The translations under genes were made by a program, and so were the position numbers. 64,000 nt of DNA from Peromyscus leucopus (Eukaryota > Chordata > Mammalia > Rodentia > Cricetidae), in assembly GCF_004664715.2 (NCBI RefSeq), contig NC_051069.1:3880001-3944000 (forward strand). Reading direction: 5' to 3'. Below are positions 20,626-31,735 of the stretch, one piece after another. A model generated the notes under the pieces. The model had not been told where the DNA came from, made no database searches, and saw nothing but the letters and a program-made list of their open reading frames with translations. How positions within the stretch are numbered: position 1 is the stretch's first letter; each line of letters opens with the position of its first letter.

Positions 20626-22512
20626 AGACACAAAAAACAGCAAAAGAAAACAACTAGACTCTCTAGATGATTCCCTAATTCTTTCTTCTGGTTTTTTCAC
20701 CCTGGAGGATATTTATAATTATTGTTTTTTAAATGCTCATGATGTCACAGATAAAGAACACCAATTGCTCCCAACAGAACTCTTAACTACAGTATGTGTT
20801 AAGAAGAGCAAATTACTGTTTATATACACCGACAGCATTGTAAATGAAGGCAAGACCGTTACAAATTAGACCCGGCTGAAAGCAAGCCAAGGCAGTGGCA
20901 TTTCTCGTTCTTCGCCAAAAGACTCATCACCTGGAACCTTTCCCTCCCACTGGTCCCTCCACAGACACAGGCGCTGATACAGACATTTGGTCCATAAGAA
21001 TAGTGAGCTTATAGATAGTTGTGATTCTAGGATGTGATGTTATCACAACAATGTGGGCAAAGTTTACTACATTCCCCTTATCCGAGCTACTCTGAGTCAC
21101 TAGGGTACAGTGGTTACAAATCTAAGTTTCAAATAGAGACAACATTTGTACCAACAACTGTGTGTGTCCAGGACTTTGATAATCTAACCCAAGAATTCTA
21201 CATTCAACAGAGAAAAGCAAATCTTAAAAGAACGGAAGTAAAGTTCTGTGTAAGTTGGAGTCTTTCTCTGTATACTTTAACAAAATGACTATGCACTGAA
21301 TTGCTTTTTATATAGTAAACATTTCTTATTTTGTAAAGTCTAACCTTATTCCCAGAAAAAAAAAAAAAAACATCTTGTGTGTGGACTGGGAGTTGAGACT
21401 CACTCATAGAGGGACATATGACCCTGTGGGGGAACCATGGGAACACAGTAAGAGGTCTACCTCATTGGTTGAGATACTGTTTGAGGATTGGGTCCACACC
21501 CAGAACAGGGCACAGTCTATAACATAAGTGTTAACAATATACAAATTGTTCAATGTCTCCAATCCACCAGCATTCTAGGAGATGTGAATTCCAGAAGCTG
21601 AGGTCTGAACAGACCCATCATAGTTTGGTAGCAAAGAGGACTTTGTATATAAATACTTTCCTATCCACTTCTGGCACCACCAAATGCACACATGCTCAAA
21701 AGGGCGTTGGAAAGAACAGGAAATGCATGGGTGTTCTGAAATGAAAACGGCCAAGGCATCCTCTCTTGTTCTGAGGCTACAAACCGCTCAGGCAGTTTCT
21801 TGAGATTCACAAACCAAAAGCTCTGCTTCGGTTATGAAGCAAGGAAAGAAGGTGAAGAGCAGTAGCACCCCTGGAGAAAACAGGTATCCTTGCAGTTGCA
21901 TTTGTATTATAAACCAAAGCATTCAATGAGGTGTGGGATCATGAACAAGATGTATCTTAAAAGCCTGGCTTTCTCTGGTAGGGGTGACATTGAAGGGTGT
22001 CTAGTCCCACTTCCCCACAGCACCATCTGCCACTGCTCAGTGGCTCTGATTATCAAATGGCATGAACTGCCTGGGAAGAGCACGGTTGCTTACACTGTGA
22101 TTCTGTGACCTATTTCAACCCAAGGGGGTTCCAATGATTTGGGCCCAGAGAGAAGGGAAAATGGACTCATGCAGAGCTAAGGAGACATTGGAATGAACTG
22201 AGGCGCTTATCCTGGCCCTTGGGGTATCTGACTTGAAGGCAGGTAAACATTCAATACAGGTGTACACACTGGCTTCCCAAGGGAATTCCCTGATCGGTGT
22301 GGTGTGTCACTCACTCAATCTTCAGCTTAGGGACAGACAATGGAATTCACTGCAATTCTGTAAAGAAAGCAGCAGAAAGACATGCAGCCTTGAGGAGCTA
22401 GAGTTTGGGACACTGAGATGAGACAGCACCGCTTTGGAACCACCTTGTACTGAGACCAGGTCTTCTGATGGGCTGCCAGCTTCCACCAGGGCACACTACA
22501 TTCCTGGATGTT
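20626..22512. other. Single-copy noncoding sequence
   Basis: About 1.9 kb; an A15 run at about 21356-21370 is the only low-complexity feature. No gene or dispersed repeat recognised. Confidence 0.5.
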
Positions 22513-22627
22513 GGTGTTTGTTTTCTTTGAAATAGACTCTTGCTGCGTAGCCCAGGATGGCCGTGAACTTGTATTCTTCCCGACTTCATCTCTCAAGATC
22601 ACAGGTGTGCAGGACCACACCTGGTCC
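22513..22627 (-). mobile_element. B1/PB1-like SINE, antisense
   Basis: T-rich start, then GCGTAGCCCAGGATGGCCGT, CTCTCAAGATCACAGGTGTG and ACCACACCTGG follow complemented B1 order. Diverged. Confidence 0.6.
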
Positions 22628-22927
22628 ACCCTTGGCATTTTACACTCAGCAGACTCACCTGTTCGATGGCCTCCAGAGGACTCAGGAGTGAGTCAAAGCT
22701 CCAGCCACCTTCGGTAAGGCATCCACTCACCCTGAGGTCACCTCCTTTGGATGCTGGCCTTTTCCTGTATGAAGACTGATCTGCATTCTCCTTGATATCA
22801 GTCTTCTCGGGATTTCTTCTGCTCTGTCCTTGACCTTTCAAATTGCCTTGGCACTGCCAGCACGGACACTGAGCTAACCAGCTGCCCACATCTGCCACCA
22901 CTAAGCCCCACCCCTCCCCCATTATAG

Positions 22928-23395
22928 CATGAATCTTATTAATAAAATCAAACCCAGAGCCAGATATTGGGGTGAATGCTGAAAGATCAGAGAAGCAGAA
23001 CAAGCCACCGCCACCTCACCTTGCCAATTCCTCAGCTGATCCTGTTTCCTCAGACTGGAAGCTTCTGAGTCCTCATCCAAATGGATCTCAGCTGAACTGC
23101 TGCTAAAAGCTTGCAAGCTTAACCAGCCTCTAGTTCCTGGTCCTCATGCCTTAAATACCTTTCTGCTTTCTGCCATCAGTTCCTAAGATTAAAGGTGTGA
23201 GTCACCATGCCTACCTGTTTTCAATGTGGCCTTGAACTCACAGAGATCCAGGCAGATCTCTGCCTCTGGAATGCTAGGATTAAAGGCGTGTGTGCCACCA
23301 TTTTCTGGCCTCTATATCTAGTGGCTGTTCTGTTCTTTGACCCCAGATAAGTTTATTAGAGTGCACAATATTTTGGGGAACACAATACCACCACA
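22928..23395 (-). mobile_element. Composite B1-containing rodent retroposon, copy 1
   Basis: This shares a block order with 57104-57541: TTAATAAAA near the left end, CCAGAG-AGATAT, GGGT-AATGCTGAAAGATCAG, CAAGCCAC, CTCACCTTGCCAATTCCTCA, two antisense B1-derived modules (a head remnant at about 23181-23215 and a longer one at about 23224-23310), then GGCCTCTATATCTA and a TTTATTAGAGTGCACAA end. I recall similar units in cricetid transcripts but cannot name the family. Minus strand is chosen because the B1 modules are in sense there. Confidence 0.7.
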
Positions 23396-23837
23396 CCCCG
23401 CAATGAGGCAATAGCCATGTCTGTTGGTGTCAATACTTGGCCAGTAGCCTTCAAGTTCATGCCTGTGTGTAGTCCTCACACTCTGGTCTGTTCATGGAAA
23501 GGCTGACTGAGGAACTGACTGACCATAGAGTCTCAGGCTGGAGAAGAAAGGTCTTCTTTAGGTTGACCTGTCTCAGCCAAAGTCCTGTTGCTCTTTGTGA
23601 GAAGCCCCAGAGAGTGTTTGTATGTATGTCTGTGTGTGTGTATGTGTGTTCTCACATACACTCATGCAAATGCATCAATAAACCAATGAATTCCTTTGCT
23701 TACACTGAGCCCTGATTCTGACTGGTAGACCCCCTTCAGTCATTGCAGAGGCAAAATGAGGTCTTCCTTTGGGGCCAAGTTCCAAAAAGTCCCCATATCT
23801 CAATAGAGCAGAATGTCCTAGGACTCGGACGGGGCGG
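23396..23837. other. Single-copy noncoding sequence
   Basis: A short imperfect TG-rich stretch lies at about 23617-23650. No gene recognised. Confidence 0.5.
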
Positions 23838-23975
23838 ATAAAATTATCTCTGTTTGTGAAGTGGGAAAACTCAGGTCCAGTTGAGTTTAATGAGGTTAAT
23901 GGGTTTTCCCAGAGTCTCCAAGCTCCTGGAGCAGAGTTACGCATTGACCTGAGTCTTCCTGGCCTAACCTTCTCC
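23838..23975 (-). mobile_element. MIR SINE fragment, antisense
   Basis: AAATTATCTCTGTTTGTGAA, GTGGGAAAACTCAGGTCCAG, AATGAGGTTAATGGGTTTTC and TGGAGCAGAGTTACGCATTG match complemented MIR (ttatccccattttacagatgaggaaactgag...ggttaagtaacttgcc...ggcagagctggg). Confidence 0.65.
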
Positions 23976-24297
23976 CCACATCACAGCTTCTCAGATGTTG
24001 AGCAAGAATTAGTGTCCTTCACTTCCTGGGCATGCATACTCAGTGGAGAAGCAAGGAGACACTCAGGTCAAGGTAAGAGCGACGCCACTGCATACCTGCC
24101 CCATATGGTCTTGATGAATTACATGCCTTCTGGAGCTGCTAAGTCCATATGGACTTAGACCAGTAATCCTGACATATGAGTGTACACCAGCGACACTTGG
24201 ATGGTCTGGACCTCACAGCTGCTGAGGGCAAGCCAAAAGAATGTATTTGTTTGTTTTTTCATTCATTGTATACAGGTGGGTATATTTGCATATTTGC

Positions 24298-24298
<1 letters not shown>
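23976..24298. other. Single-copy noncoding sequence
   Basis: No gene or repeat recognised. Confidence 0.5.

Positions 24299-24353
<55 letters not shown>
24299..24353. repeat. (TG)n microsatellite
   Basis: About 27 units, directly before an antisense B4 element and so at its tail. Confidence 0.95.
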
Positions 24354-24355
<2 letters not shown>

Positions 24356-24632
24356 TCGGGTGCACATACCCGTAGCTCTACCTGTGTGTGAAGACCTGAG
24401 GTTAACCCCTGGTATGATTCCTCAGGTGTTAGCTACCTTGCTTTTTGAGACAGGTTCTCTCATTGAAACTGGAGCTCATCAAACAAGTGATATTGCTGGC
24501 CAGTGAGCCTCGGGGATCTGTCTCTCACCTACTCTGTCCTGAAGTTAAAAACAAGTATCACCATGTCAGGCACTTCATATGGGCGCTGAGGATTGAACAC
24601 AGGTCGTCAAGCCTGCACTTTATCCATTTTTA
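24354..24632 (-). mobile_element. B4-class SINE, antisense
   Basis: TTTTTGAGACAGGTTCTCTC, GAAACTGGAGCTCATC, GCTGGCCAGTGAGCCTCGGG, AGTATCACCATGTCAGGCAC and GATTGAACACAGGTCGTCAA in antisense B4 order, close to full length. Confidence 0.8.
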
Positions 24633-24645
24633 ATACATTCTCAGT

Positions 24646-24740
24646 TGCTGCTGCTGCTGCTGCTGCTGGTGGCCGTGGTGGTGGTGGTGGTGGTGGTGGT
24701 GGTGGTGGTGGTGGTGGTGGTGGTGGTGGTGGTGGTGGTG
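24646..24740. repeat. Compound (TGC)n-(GTG)n trinucleotide repeat
   Basis: About 23 bases of TGC/CTG repeat (24646-24668), a short interruption, then 22 uninterrupted GTG units (24675-24740). The frames read poly-Pro or poly-His on the minus strand, which is a product of the repeat and not evidence for a gene. It follows the head end of the antisense B4 by about 15 bases. Confidence 0.95.
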
Positions 24741-25732
24741 TAAGCATTTTGAGCACACTGATAAAGCAGTGACACCCAGTGGCTTTTCTCCTCCCAGTGT
24801 GTCGTTTCTTACTCCACATGTGGCAGTTGTACTTATGGAGCAAACAGTAAGTAAGGAGGACATCCCTTGATCATCACAACAAAAATATTTAAGCAGCTTC
24901 TGTCACCAGCTCTGCTAGAGACCCTGCGGTATCCGGGAGATAAAAGCCCCTGCCCTCTAGGAATAGAGAAACTAAAGATAGACACCATTCATGTGGCCTC
25001 GCGCAGAGAGATAAGGCTGCCATTTTCTGATTAGAGTAAATCCCACAGAATAAAACAAAAGGCTTACAGCAGAGACTGTGAGGTTCCTTGGGAGGGCTCT
25101 GAAGTTTGCCCATTTTAATTCGCAGTGATAGCATCGCCAGGCTGTGGATCATGGCACAGACATTACAATTGTATTTAAACATAATTCTAAAGTCAGCTTG
25201 TGCCCCTCAACCTAATGGTGGATGAGTCCCTCCACGGCCATCTAGTAGCTCTGACAGGCAGGCAGGCGTGGTTGCAGAAGGCAGCCTCCACCACTGTGCA
25301 GATTTCAAGGCCCTGTGACTCGAAGCATCAAGGATCTGTGAACTGTTTGGCTAAGCAAAGGAATAGTAGGGTAATGATCATCTTTCATTCTACCCCCTCC
25401 CTTGCTTGTTCAAAGCAAAAAGCCCATAATTGCTTCTTGAATTACACACAAGTGGGCCGTTGACTGGGACTGTAATTCAGCCCGGGAAAGCAAGGAGAAC
25501 ACTAAAACGGTTGAGGCGGTGTCTGCCTTAAATGGGGAGGGGGGACACTGTGGAGAGACCAGTGGGCAAAGGGGGCACCTTGGAGTGGAGAGCAAACTTC
25601 TTAAAGTACACCTGGTAGCACTGGCAGCAGCTGGAGCCATCTCTGACTGTAGATGATGCCAGGTGCCATCGAGAGGCCTCCGCTACAGAAAGGGGGAATG
25701 AGATGAAGGGGAGGCTAGAAATCATTGTAGGA
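24741..25732. other. Single-copy noncoding sequence
   Basis: The part at about 25060-25200 (TTTAATTCGCAGTGATAGCA, GACATTACAATTGTATTTAA) has a balanced AT-rich look with homeodomain-like TAAT/ATTA cores, but conservation is untested. No gene recognised. Confidence 0.45.
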
Positions 25733-25946
25733 GACCACAGACAGATGGCTCAGCCATCAGGAACGCTTGCTGTTCCCAGAGGACCTGAGCTAAGTTCCCA
25801 GCACCCAGCTGGGCAGCTCACAACCACCTGTAACTCTAGTCTAAGCGATCTGAGGGCTTCTGCTGTTTTCTATGGGCAACTGCACTCACGTGGTACTCAC
25901 TCATTCTGACATACACTCATATACATAAATAAAAGCACATTTTTTT
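25733..25946 (+). mobile_element. B2/B3-class SINE, sense
   Basis: ACAGATGGCTCAGCCATCAG head, CCCAGAGGACCTGAGC, CAGCTCACAACCACCTGTAA and an ATACATAAATAAAAGC tail. The head start is mutated. Full length for B3. Confidence 0.8.
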
Positions 25947-26094
25947 AAGGGTACCACAGGATGGATATGCTGACAAGCCCTGTCCCTAATGCAAAAGACC
26001 TTAAGGCTTAAGGAAATCCAGGATTCTAGAATCAGTGTTAGACCTTGTACCATCTTGTTCCATCCATGTGAATAAGAAAAAAAAAAAAAAGGAG

Positions 26095-26188
26095 TTTTAT
26101 TTGTTTGCTTGTTTTGAGATGCTGGGAGAGCAAATCCAGGAGCCTCATGCATGCTAGCCAACACTCTCATTGAGCTGTATCCTCAGCC
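26095..26188 (-). mobile_element. ID-like SINE, antisense
   Basis: After an A run (about 26078-26091), GAGCCTCATGCATGCTAGCC and TCATTGAGCTGTATCCTCAG match the complemented ID/B4A head (gcatgctaggcaagcgctctaccactgagctacatccccag). Confidence 0.55.
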
Positions 26189-26189
26189 T

Positions 26190-26292
26190 CACAGAAAATA
26201 AGGCTTAGAGAGGGTAAAAGAGACTGCAAGACTCAGTGACAGTAGTGAAGTCATCTTTGCATCTACAACTGTCAGACTTCAGTATCCAAGCT
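26190..26292 (-). mobile_element. MIR-like fragment, antisense
   Basis: GAAAATAAGGCTTAGAGAGG followed by GTAAAAGAGACTGCAAGACT resembles complemented MIR (gaaactgaggctcagagaggttaagtgacttgcc). Short. Confidence 0.5.
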
Positions 26293-26298
26293 CCTCTC

Positions 26299-26384
26299 AT
26301 CTATCTGTCTATCTATCTGTCTGTCTATCTATCTATCTATCTACCTACCTACCTACCTACCTATCTATCTACCTACCTATCTAT
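26299..26384. repeat. Compound (CTAT)n/(CTGT)n/(CTAC)n microsatellite
   Basis: Tetranucleotide array of about 21 units that switches CTAT, CTGT and CTAC, followed by GATA-type units on the other phase (26391-26416). Likely polymorphic. Confidence 0.95.
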
Positions 26385-26416
26385 ACATAACGATAGTGAT
26401 AGAGATATAGATATAT

Positions 26417-27980
26417 TGCCAGCACGCTCACATTGATGAGCCCAGGAGAGAAGGGGACATTGAGCATCCTGGTCTATCGCTTACCTTGTTCCCCATGGTG
26501 AGCTCAATAACGAACAGCAGCAGGTGTTCATTGGTCACTTGTTTAGAAGAGGAATGGATGAGCACAAGTGGATAACATGTGCAAACCTGCATAAATCTGC
26601 CATGAGTAAAGATGGGCATGGTTCAAGGTGGCATCAAATTCTGCTGGCCTATCTTAGGCCTGGTGTCATAAAATCTCTGGATGCCAAGCAGGCATGGTTA
26701 CTGTGTCACGCTGAGGCTGTTCCACCACATCAGCTGCTGGCTGCTTGTCTGCTCAAGATGGGTACAGAGGACATAAGGTGGCCTGGCTTGCTCTCTCTGA
26801 ATAAGATCACTGTTGCTAGATATGGGCGTGAATGTGGCAGCCATTTAGATGTGTATACCAACACTGGGCATAAACAAACATGGAAAGAATTCAGGTCAGT
26901 TAACCATTAGTAACAGTATCTTCCTCCTTTCCTGGGAACTGATGCAGACTAGGGTTTCATCCCTTCCCCTACATAAAGAGACAGGGACAAGACTGCAGTG
27001 TCTAGAATTACAACTGTTTTGTGAACTTTTCCCTCAACTCACAGTTTGGCCCATGCCTCTCCTTCTGGGTCTGCAGATATTCCACACAGGAAGAAAGTAA
27101 GCAAGTGGACAATCACAGGGGTGATAAAATCTCCACTCTTCAAAGCCCCCTGTGCTGTCTCAAAGTCCATGCATTTCTGGGAGGCACCATGGAGAGCCCA
27201 GCACCTGTCACCTCTGGCACAGTAGGGAATCAAGGTGCTGACCCCCAAGAGATGTTCTCTAAAGGCCCGAAGGCACTGGACCGTTTCATCCTCTCTCCCT
27301 GGGAGAGCTTCCCTGAGGGCACACAGATACCTGAAAAGGATAACGTCGTTGCTCCATGCTGTTTCAAATATAGGAGTGCTCATAACCTTTAGGGGGTTAT
27401 ATTTGGAAAAGGGAGATGGACTAGATACGGTTTATAGAAAGGCAGGAGGGTGAGTCATTTTATAAACTATTTACAAGCTTAGGAATGCACACACACATTT
27501 AGTCAGATTGTTGAACATGGTTGATTTTAGGGACATCATTTCTCAGTATATTTTACCTTCCTTGGTTGTCTGTCACTTTTCACAGCAAACCACAGCAGGT
27601 GCAGAAACCTCCCAGAAGACTAGGATTACTGGGGCTTACATGTATTTATCAGTAAGAATAGCCCTGCCAATAGTCACGGGAATATTCTAGAAAACTGGTA
27701 GAGCATAGACACACCTATAGAATTTCAGCTTTATCACTTGCTAATCATTTTCAAAACTTGGGCATAAGGCACACTCACTTCCTAGGTCAACTGGGACCTC
27801 CGTGTGTGGCATGCTTGGGGACAGCCTATCTCTATCCCCTCTTAGTGGTAACTGAGCACTTTCTGGCTCCTCATGGGGTCCAAGTCGATGCTTATAAAGA
27901 CGGTCCTTCAGGAGTTACAACCAGCTCTTTTAACGTTATGTCTTATTTTTAAATAAATCACCATTGATAATGTCTTTAGG
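26417..27980. other. Single-copy noncoding sequence
   Basis: About 1.5 kb with no secure repeat or gene. The frames at 26524-26910 (128 codons) and 27021-27392 (123 codons) have no recognisable domain. Confidence 0.5.
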
Positions 27981-28010
27981 TTTCTTTCTTTCTTTTTTTT
28001 TATTTTTATT

Positions 28011-28049
<39 letters not shown>

Positions 28050-28052
28050 TTT
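27981..28052. repeat. T-rich and (ATTT)n microsatellite
   Basis: A TTTC/T run passes into about 12 ATTT units. It is the expanded antisense A tail of the B1 that follows. Confidence 0.95.
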
Positions 28053-28167
28053 GGTTTTTTGAGACAGGGTTTCTCTGTGTAGCTTTGTGCCTTTCCTGGA
28101 ACTCGCTCTGTAGACCAGGCTGGCCTCGAACTCACAGAGATCTGCCTGCCTCTGCCTCCCGAGTGCT
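28053..28167 (-). mobile_element. B1 SINE, antisense, 5'-truncated
   Basis: GGTTTTTTGAGACAGGGTTT, CTCTGTGTAGCTTTGTGCCT, TTCCTGGAACTCGCTCTGTA, GACCAGGCTGGCCTCGAACT and CTGCCTCTGCCTCCCGAGTG. Low divergence, with the same tail variant as the B1 at 6826. It lacks the first about 35 bases of the family. Confidence 0.95.
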
Positions 28168-29196
28168 TCCCTAGATACTTTTTTAACTTAGAGAATTCTA
28201 GAATTCCAAGAGAAACAGCAAAATACAAAGATAACATTTTTTTCAACTGACTAACAAACCAAAAAATCCTAAAGTGTAGTCATGGGAAGAGCTGAAGCAA
28301 GGATCCATGCCTATGAGGAGGGAAAAAGTGGGGAGAAAGAGAGACCAGATAAACTCCCTAGACAACATAAGAGAACCAGGTTGGGATGGAAGGGCTCCTG
28401 ATTCCTCATTTGAAGTTCTGTTCCAAACAAAACCTTCCTTTCTGGCTTGATGGTGAGCCTGCATCTAAGACCATAAAAGCACCCCTCTCAAAAAGTGAGG
28501 GATTGCTGTGAGCACTGCATCTGGCAGATGGGGGGGTGGCAGCGCCCAACACTGGTCTGCAGGGTTTTTCTCTCAACCTCTACAACATACAGGCAGGAAG
28601 CAATGGCCCATCCCTGAGGGTGACCTGGCTTCCCTTTCCCACCCTGAGAGGACATCTCCATGGGTCCTATCAACCACCCTCACAGAGACCATGTTATTAA
28701 AATTCCAGGCAGACTCCAAAGTAGGAGATGAATGCTACTAAGCAGCAAATTCCTGGGTCCAGGAGGCATCAGACAAAGGCATGGGTTGACTTGTTCCTTC
28801 TGGTTGTTGAGGCACCAAGCAGTAGTCCCCTAACCAAAAGCCTCCACACTCACTGGCTTCCTGGAATGGGGTAATTCATTCCAAATCTGAGGCTGGAAAT
28901 CTACGTCCGAAAGCCCAACATATTTTATAAAAATCTTTCAGTTCAGGAAAATCCCAATTTAAACAGACCCAAATAACCCCGGCACACGCTGTAGGTACCA
29001 CCACAGCTGTTCTGGTGTTTGCTCTTCTGAGGAGGGGGTCTGTCATTCTCTGGTGCTGGGGCAGGGGGATGAGAAGAGGGGAAAATAGCCCCCCTCAGAT
29101 CACACTTCTACCCACCTCTCCAAACACTTCCCTGGAGGGGAATCACTCTTTCCCAGAAATCAAAAGTCTCTTCATGCGAGACAGGCAGAAGTTTGG
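28168..29196. other. Single-copy noncoding sequence
   Basis: No gene or repeat recognised. Confidence 0.5.
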
Positions 29197-29356
29197 TGCT
29201 ATGGCTACACATGAAGTAGCCACCCCCCCCATACTATCCCCTCCCTGGCAATACTTAGTCCCCAAATGGTGGTGCTATTTGGGAAATGTGATCTACATAG
29301 AAGTAGTAGGTTCCTGGGGGTGGGATCTTGGGTGTGTGTATTATCCCTGGCTGGTT

Positions 29357-29402
<46 letters not shown>

Positions 29403-29515
29403 TCAGCCATGAAGTAAGCAATGTTTCAACACATGTCCCCCACCACAATGTTCTGCCCAAGCTGATGGGGCCAAGTGACTGTGAACTAAACCCTCTGAAG
29501 CCAGGCATATGAATA
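29197..29515 (+). mobile_element. MaLR-type LTR (ORR1-like), solitary
   Basis: TGCTATGGCTACACATGAAG start, TTAGTCCCCAAATGGTGGTG, CTATTTGGGAAA, TTATCCCTGGCTGG, then after a T run TGTCAGCCATGAAGTAAGCA, GACTGTGAACTAAACCCTCT and AATAAA near 29512. This is the ORR1/MLT-like solitary LTR plan. No internal genes remain. Confidence 0.65.
29358..29401. repeat. T44 homopolymer inside LTR
   Basis: Forty-four T residues expanded from a pyrimidine stretch within the MaLR LTR. The length call is likely unreliable. Confidence 0.9.
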
Positions 29516-30149
29516 AATGATCCGTCATCTAAATCCTTCTACATTTAGCCACAGGGAAGACAAACATAATGAACACCCACATGAGAAAACAGAGACCTTT
29601 CCCGTTGATCAAATACAACCACATGGAGGAAAATGGAAAGCATGAGGATGGGGCCTACGGTGAGTCATTTCAGGCCCAAGCCTTGGGGGACCCATGCTGT
29701 TCCTCCCTTTCCTTCTTTGACTAGCAAGGCCAGAACTCACTAGGGTGACAGGGAGGGGGCAGCTCCCTCCTGTAGGGGCCATTCCCTCACAGTCAAGAGG
29801 ATGGAAAGGGCAAGCAGAGGCGAAGGATGCTTCCTCACAGCACACTGGCCATGCAAGCCATTCTCCTCACTTGGATTCTCTGCCAAGCCTTGCAGTGAAG
29901 GCTGACATAATTTCTCTTCTCTTGACTTGGGAGTGCTCTGGTCTATTTAGCCCTCCCTGGGTCCATTGGAAAAGCACAGGCCTCCTCTGAACTCTATTAC
30001 CCATCCTTGGACAGCCACTTGGCACCTCAGGGAAGGACCTAGGTGCAGGCTGCACCCAATCCAGATGCAATTTCATCCTGTCTCTGGGAACAGGCAGCTA
30101 CCGCCATCTTGCCGAGCTTTCTCTGGAGCCTGAGAATAATCGAAAGAGC
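29516..30149. other. Single-copy noncoding sequence
   Basis: No gene or repeat recognised. Confidence 0.5.
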
Positions 30150-30350
30150 TGGAGCTGGATTTGGGAGATGGCTCAGTGGGTCAAGGGACTTGGCCAACAA
30201 ACCTGATGATGACCTTAATTTGATCCTTGGGACCCACACGGTGGAAGGAGAGAAATGACTGCAGCAAGCTGTCCTCTGACCTCCACATGATCGCCATGGC
30301 ATGGGCACCCACCACATACAATCAATCGATCGATCAATCAATCAATCAAA
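30150..30350 (+). mobile_element. RSINE1-like SINE, sense, with (ATCA)n tail
   Basis: Head GGAGATGGCTCAGTGGGTCA, then TTTGATCCTTGGGACCCACA, CGGTGGAAGGAGAGAAATGA and CTGTCCTCTGACCTCCACAT. The tail is a microsatellite of ATCA/ATCG units (30318-30350). Confidence 0.8.
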
Positions 30351-30355
30351 ATAGA

Positions 30356-30540
30356 AGTTGGAGAGATGGTTGAGAGTACTCTTCAGAGGACTGGAGTCTA
30401 GTTCCTAGTAACCACATCCAGTGGTTCCCAACAGGGGATCCAATGTCTTCTTTCCAGCCTCTATGGACACCTAAACACACGTGTGCATGCATATATACTA
30501 ACACAGCCACACATATACCTACACACAAATAAAAAACTAA
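30356..30540 (+). mobile_element. B2/B3-class SINE, sense
   Basis: GTTGGAGAGATGGTTGAGAG head, TTCAGAGGACTGGAGTCTAG, AACAGGGGATCCAATGTCTT and a CACACAAATAAAAAAC tail. It inserted directly behind the RSINE1 tail. Confidence 0.8.
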
Positions 30541-31018
30541 AGGGATAGAGCTGAATTCTCTGACATTTATGAGAGGGATCTAAATGTGGGGAAATCTCCA
30601 CCTTTCCCCCCAGGACTTGCTCCGTCTTCTCCAAAGGCAAGGAGCACCTACGTGTGTGAGGGTGTTTGTGCACACGCACCTCTCTCCTTTCTAAATGGCA
30701 AGCCTCCCCTTGCCAGTTTGAGATCTCTTGGCAGAACCTCGGCGTGTTCTCAGTAACAGATGCCTGGAGGAGAGGGAAGCTACGAGTTCTGAAACAGAGC
30801 AATGCACCAAGTCGGCGAGGCAGCTGTTCGGCTCTGTCACTGTGTATACCACTTCACCCAAAGTGTTTAGGAAACAGATCACTCCGGAATTCATACCACC
30901 TATTCAAAATGCAGGCCCTTTCTGTTCCACTCATCTCTGATTTCTCCCCGGGTTGTTTGTTTTCTGCCACGAGTCTCGGCAATCTGTTTATGTTGTGCGT
31001 GCACGTGCCTGTGCATGT

Positions 31019-31028
<10 letters not shown>
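30541..31028. other. Single-copy noncoding sequence
   Basis: No gene or repeat recognised before the GT repeat. The overlapping frames at 30666-31154 and 30854-31360 run through that repeat and are not gene-like. Confidence 0.5.

Positions 31029-31067
<39 letters not shown>
31029..31067. repeat. (GT)n microsatellite
   Basis: Nineteen GT units within a broader GTGC-rich stretch (about 30996-31085). Confidence 0.95.
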
Positions 31068-31070
<3 letters not shown>

Positions 31071-31669
31071 TCTGTGTATGTTTCCCTCTCCAGCCCCGCT
31101 ACGTTATCCCCAAGTGACTCTAAATCCTCACTTTTCATTCTCATGACCACATGATGAGTGGCTCCACTCTCCTCCCCACTTTCCTCCTCCCTCTCCAACC
31201 CCCTCTCATCCCTTGCTGATGAGCTCTGCCAGGGACACTCACAGGCTCTTGCAGAGAAGGGGCCTGTGGAAAGAGGCTGTTCAGGGAAAGAGGAAAGACC
31301 AGCCCTACAAGCCTGCCCATGACTCCTCTGACTACAGCCGATGCAAACCTTGGTCCACACTCAACCTTCTTCTCAAGGCCCCAGCTAAGATAAGCAACAA
31401 AGGCGTGGGAGAGGAGAGTTGACTTGACTTAACTTTTAACTATAAGTACTTGCTACCCATACAAGGGCATCGGAGATTACAAGATGAGACCATCTCTATG
31501 TGGCCAAGTAGGGATCAGAAGAAATTAGGTGCCATGTGCCCAGCCTGCGAGCCCAGGTCCTAGTTGGCTGACTGCATCAGTCACTGGGGTGAGTGCGATA
31601 TGGATTTGGTAGTCTTGAAGACTGACTCAAGACCATAAACTGTAACAGAGCAGTAGAAAAGCATCATGA
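31068..31669. other. Single-copy noncoding sequence
   Basis: No gene or repeat recognised. Confidence 0.5.
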
Positions 31670-31735
31670 GGGCTGGAGAGCTGGCTCAGCCGTTCAAGGC
31701 TAGGCTCACAACCGAAAATAGAAGAAAAGCAGCAC
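31670..31735 (+). mobile_element. B2-class SINE head fragment
   Basis: GGGCTGGAGAGCTGGCTCAG then a short body ending in AGAAGAAAAGCAG. Only the tRNA-like head remains. Confidence 0.65.

Noticed and set aside
24607..24863. Frames with polyproline and polyhistidine tracts
   Set aside because: Direct translation of the CTG-GTG trinucleotide repeat, with no supporting exon structure.
29015..29512. 165-codon frame with a polyphenylalanine run
   Set aside because: The run is the T44 homopolymer inside a MaLR LTR; the frame is not a gene.
30666..31360. Overlapping frames of 162 and 168 codons on both strands
   Set aside because: Both run through the GT microsatellite, which reads as alternating Val/Cys or Thr/His in every frame. 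This is a repeat artefact.
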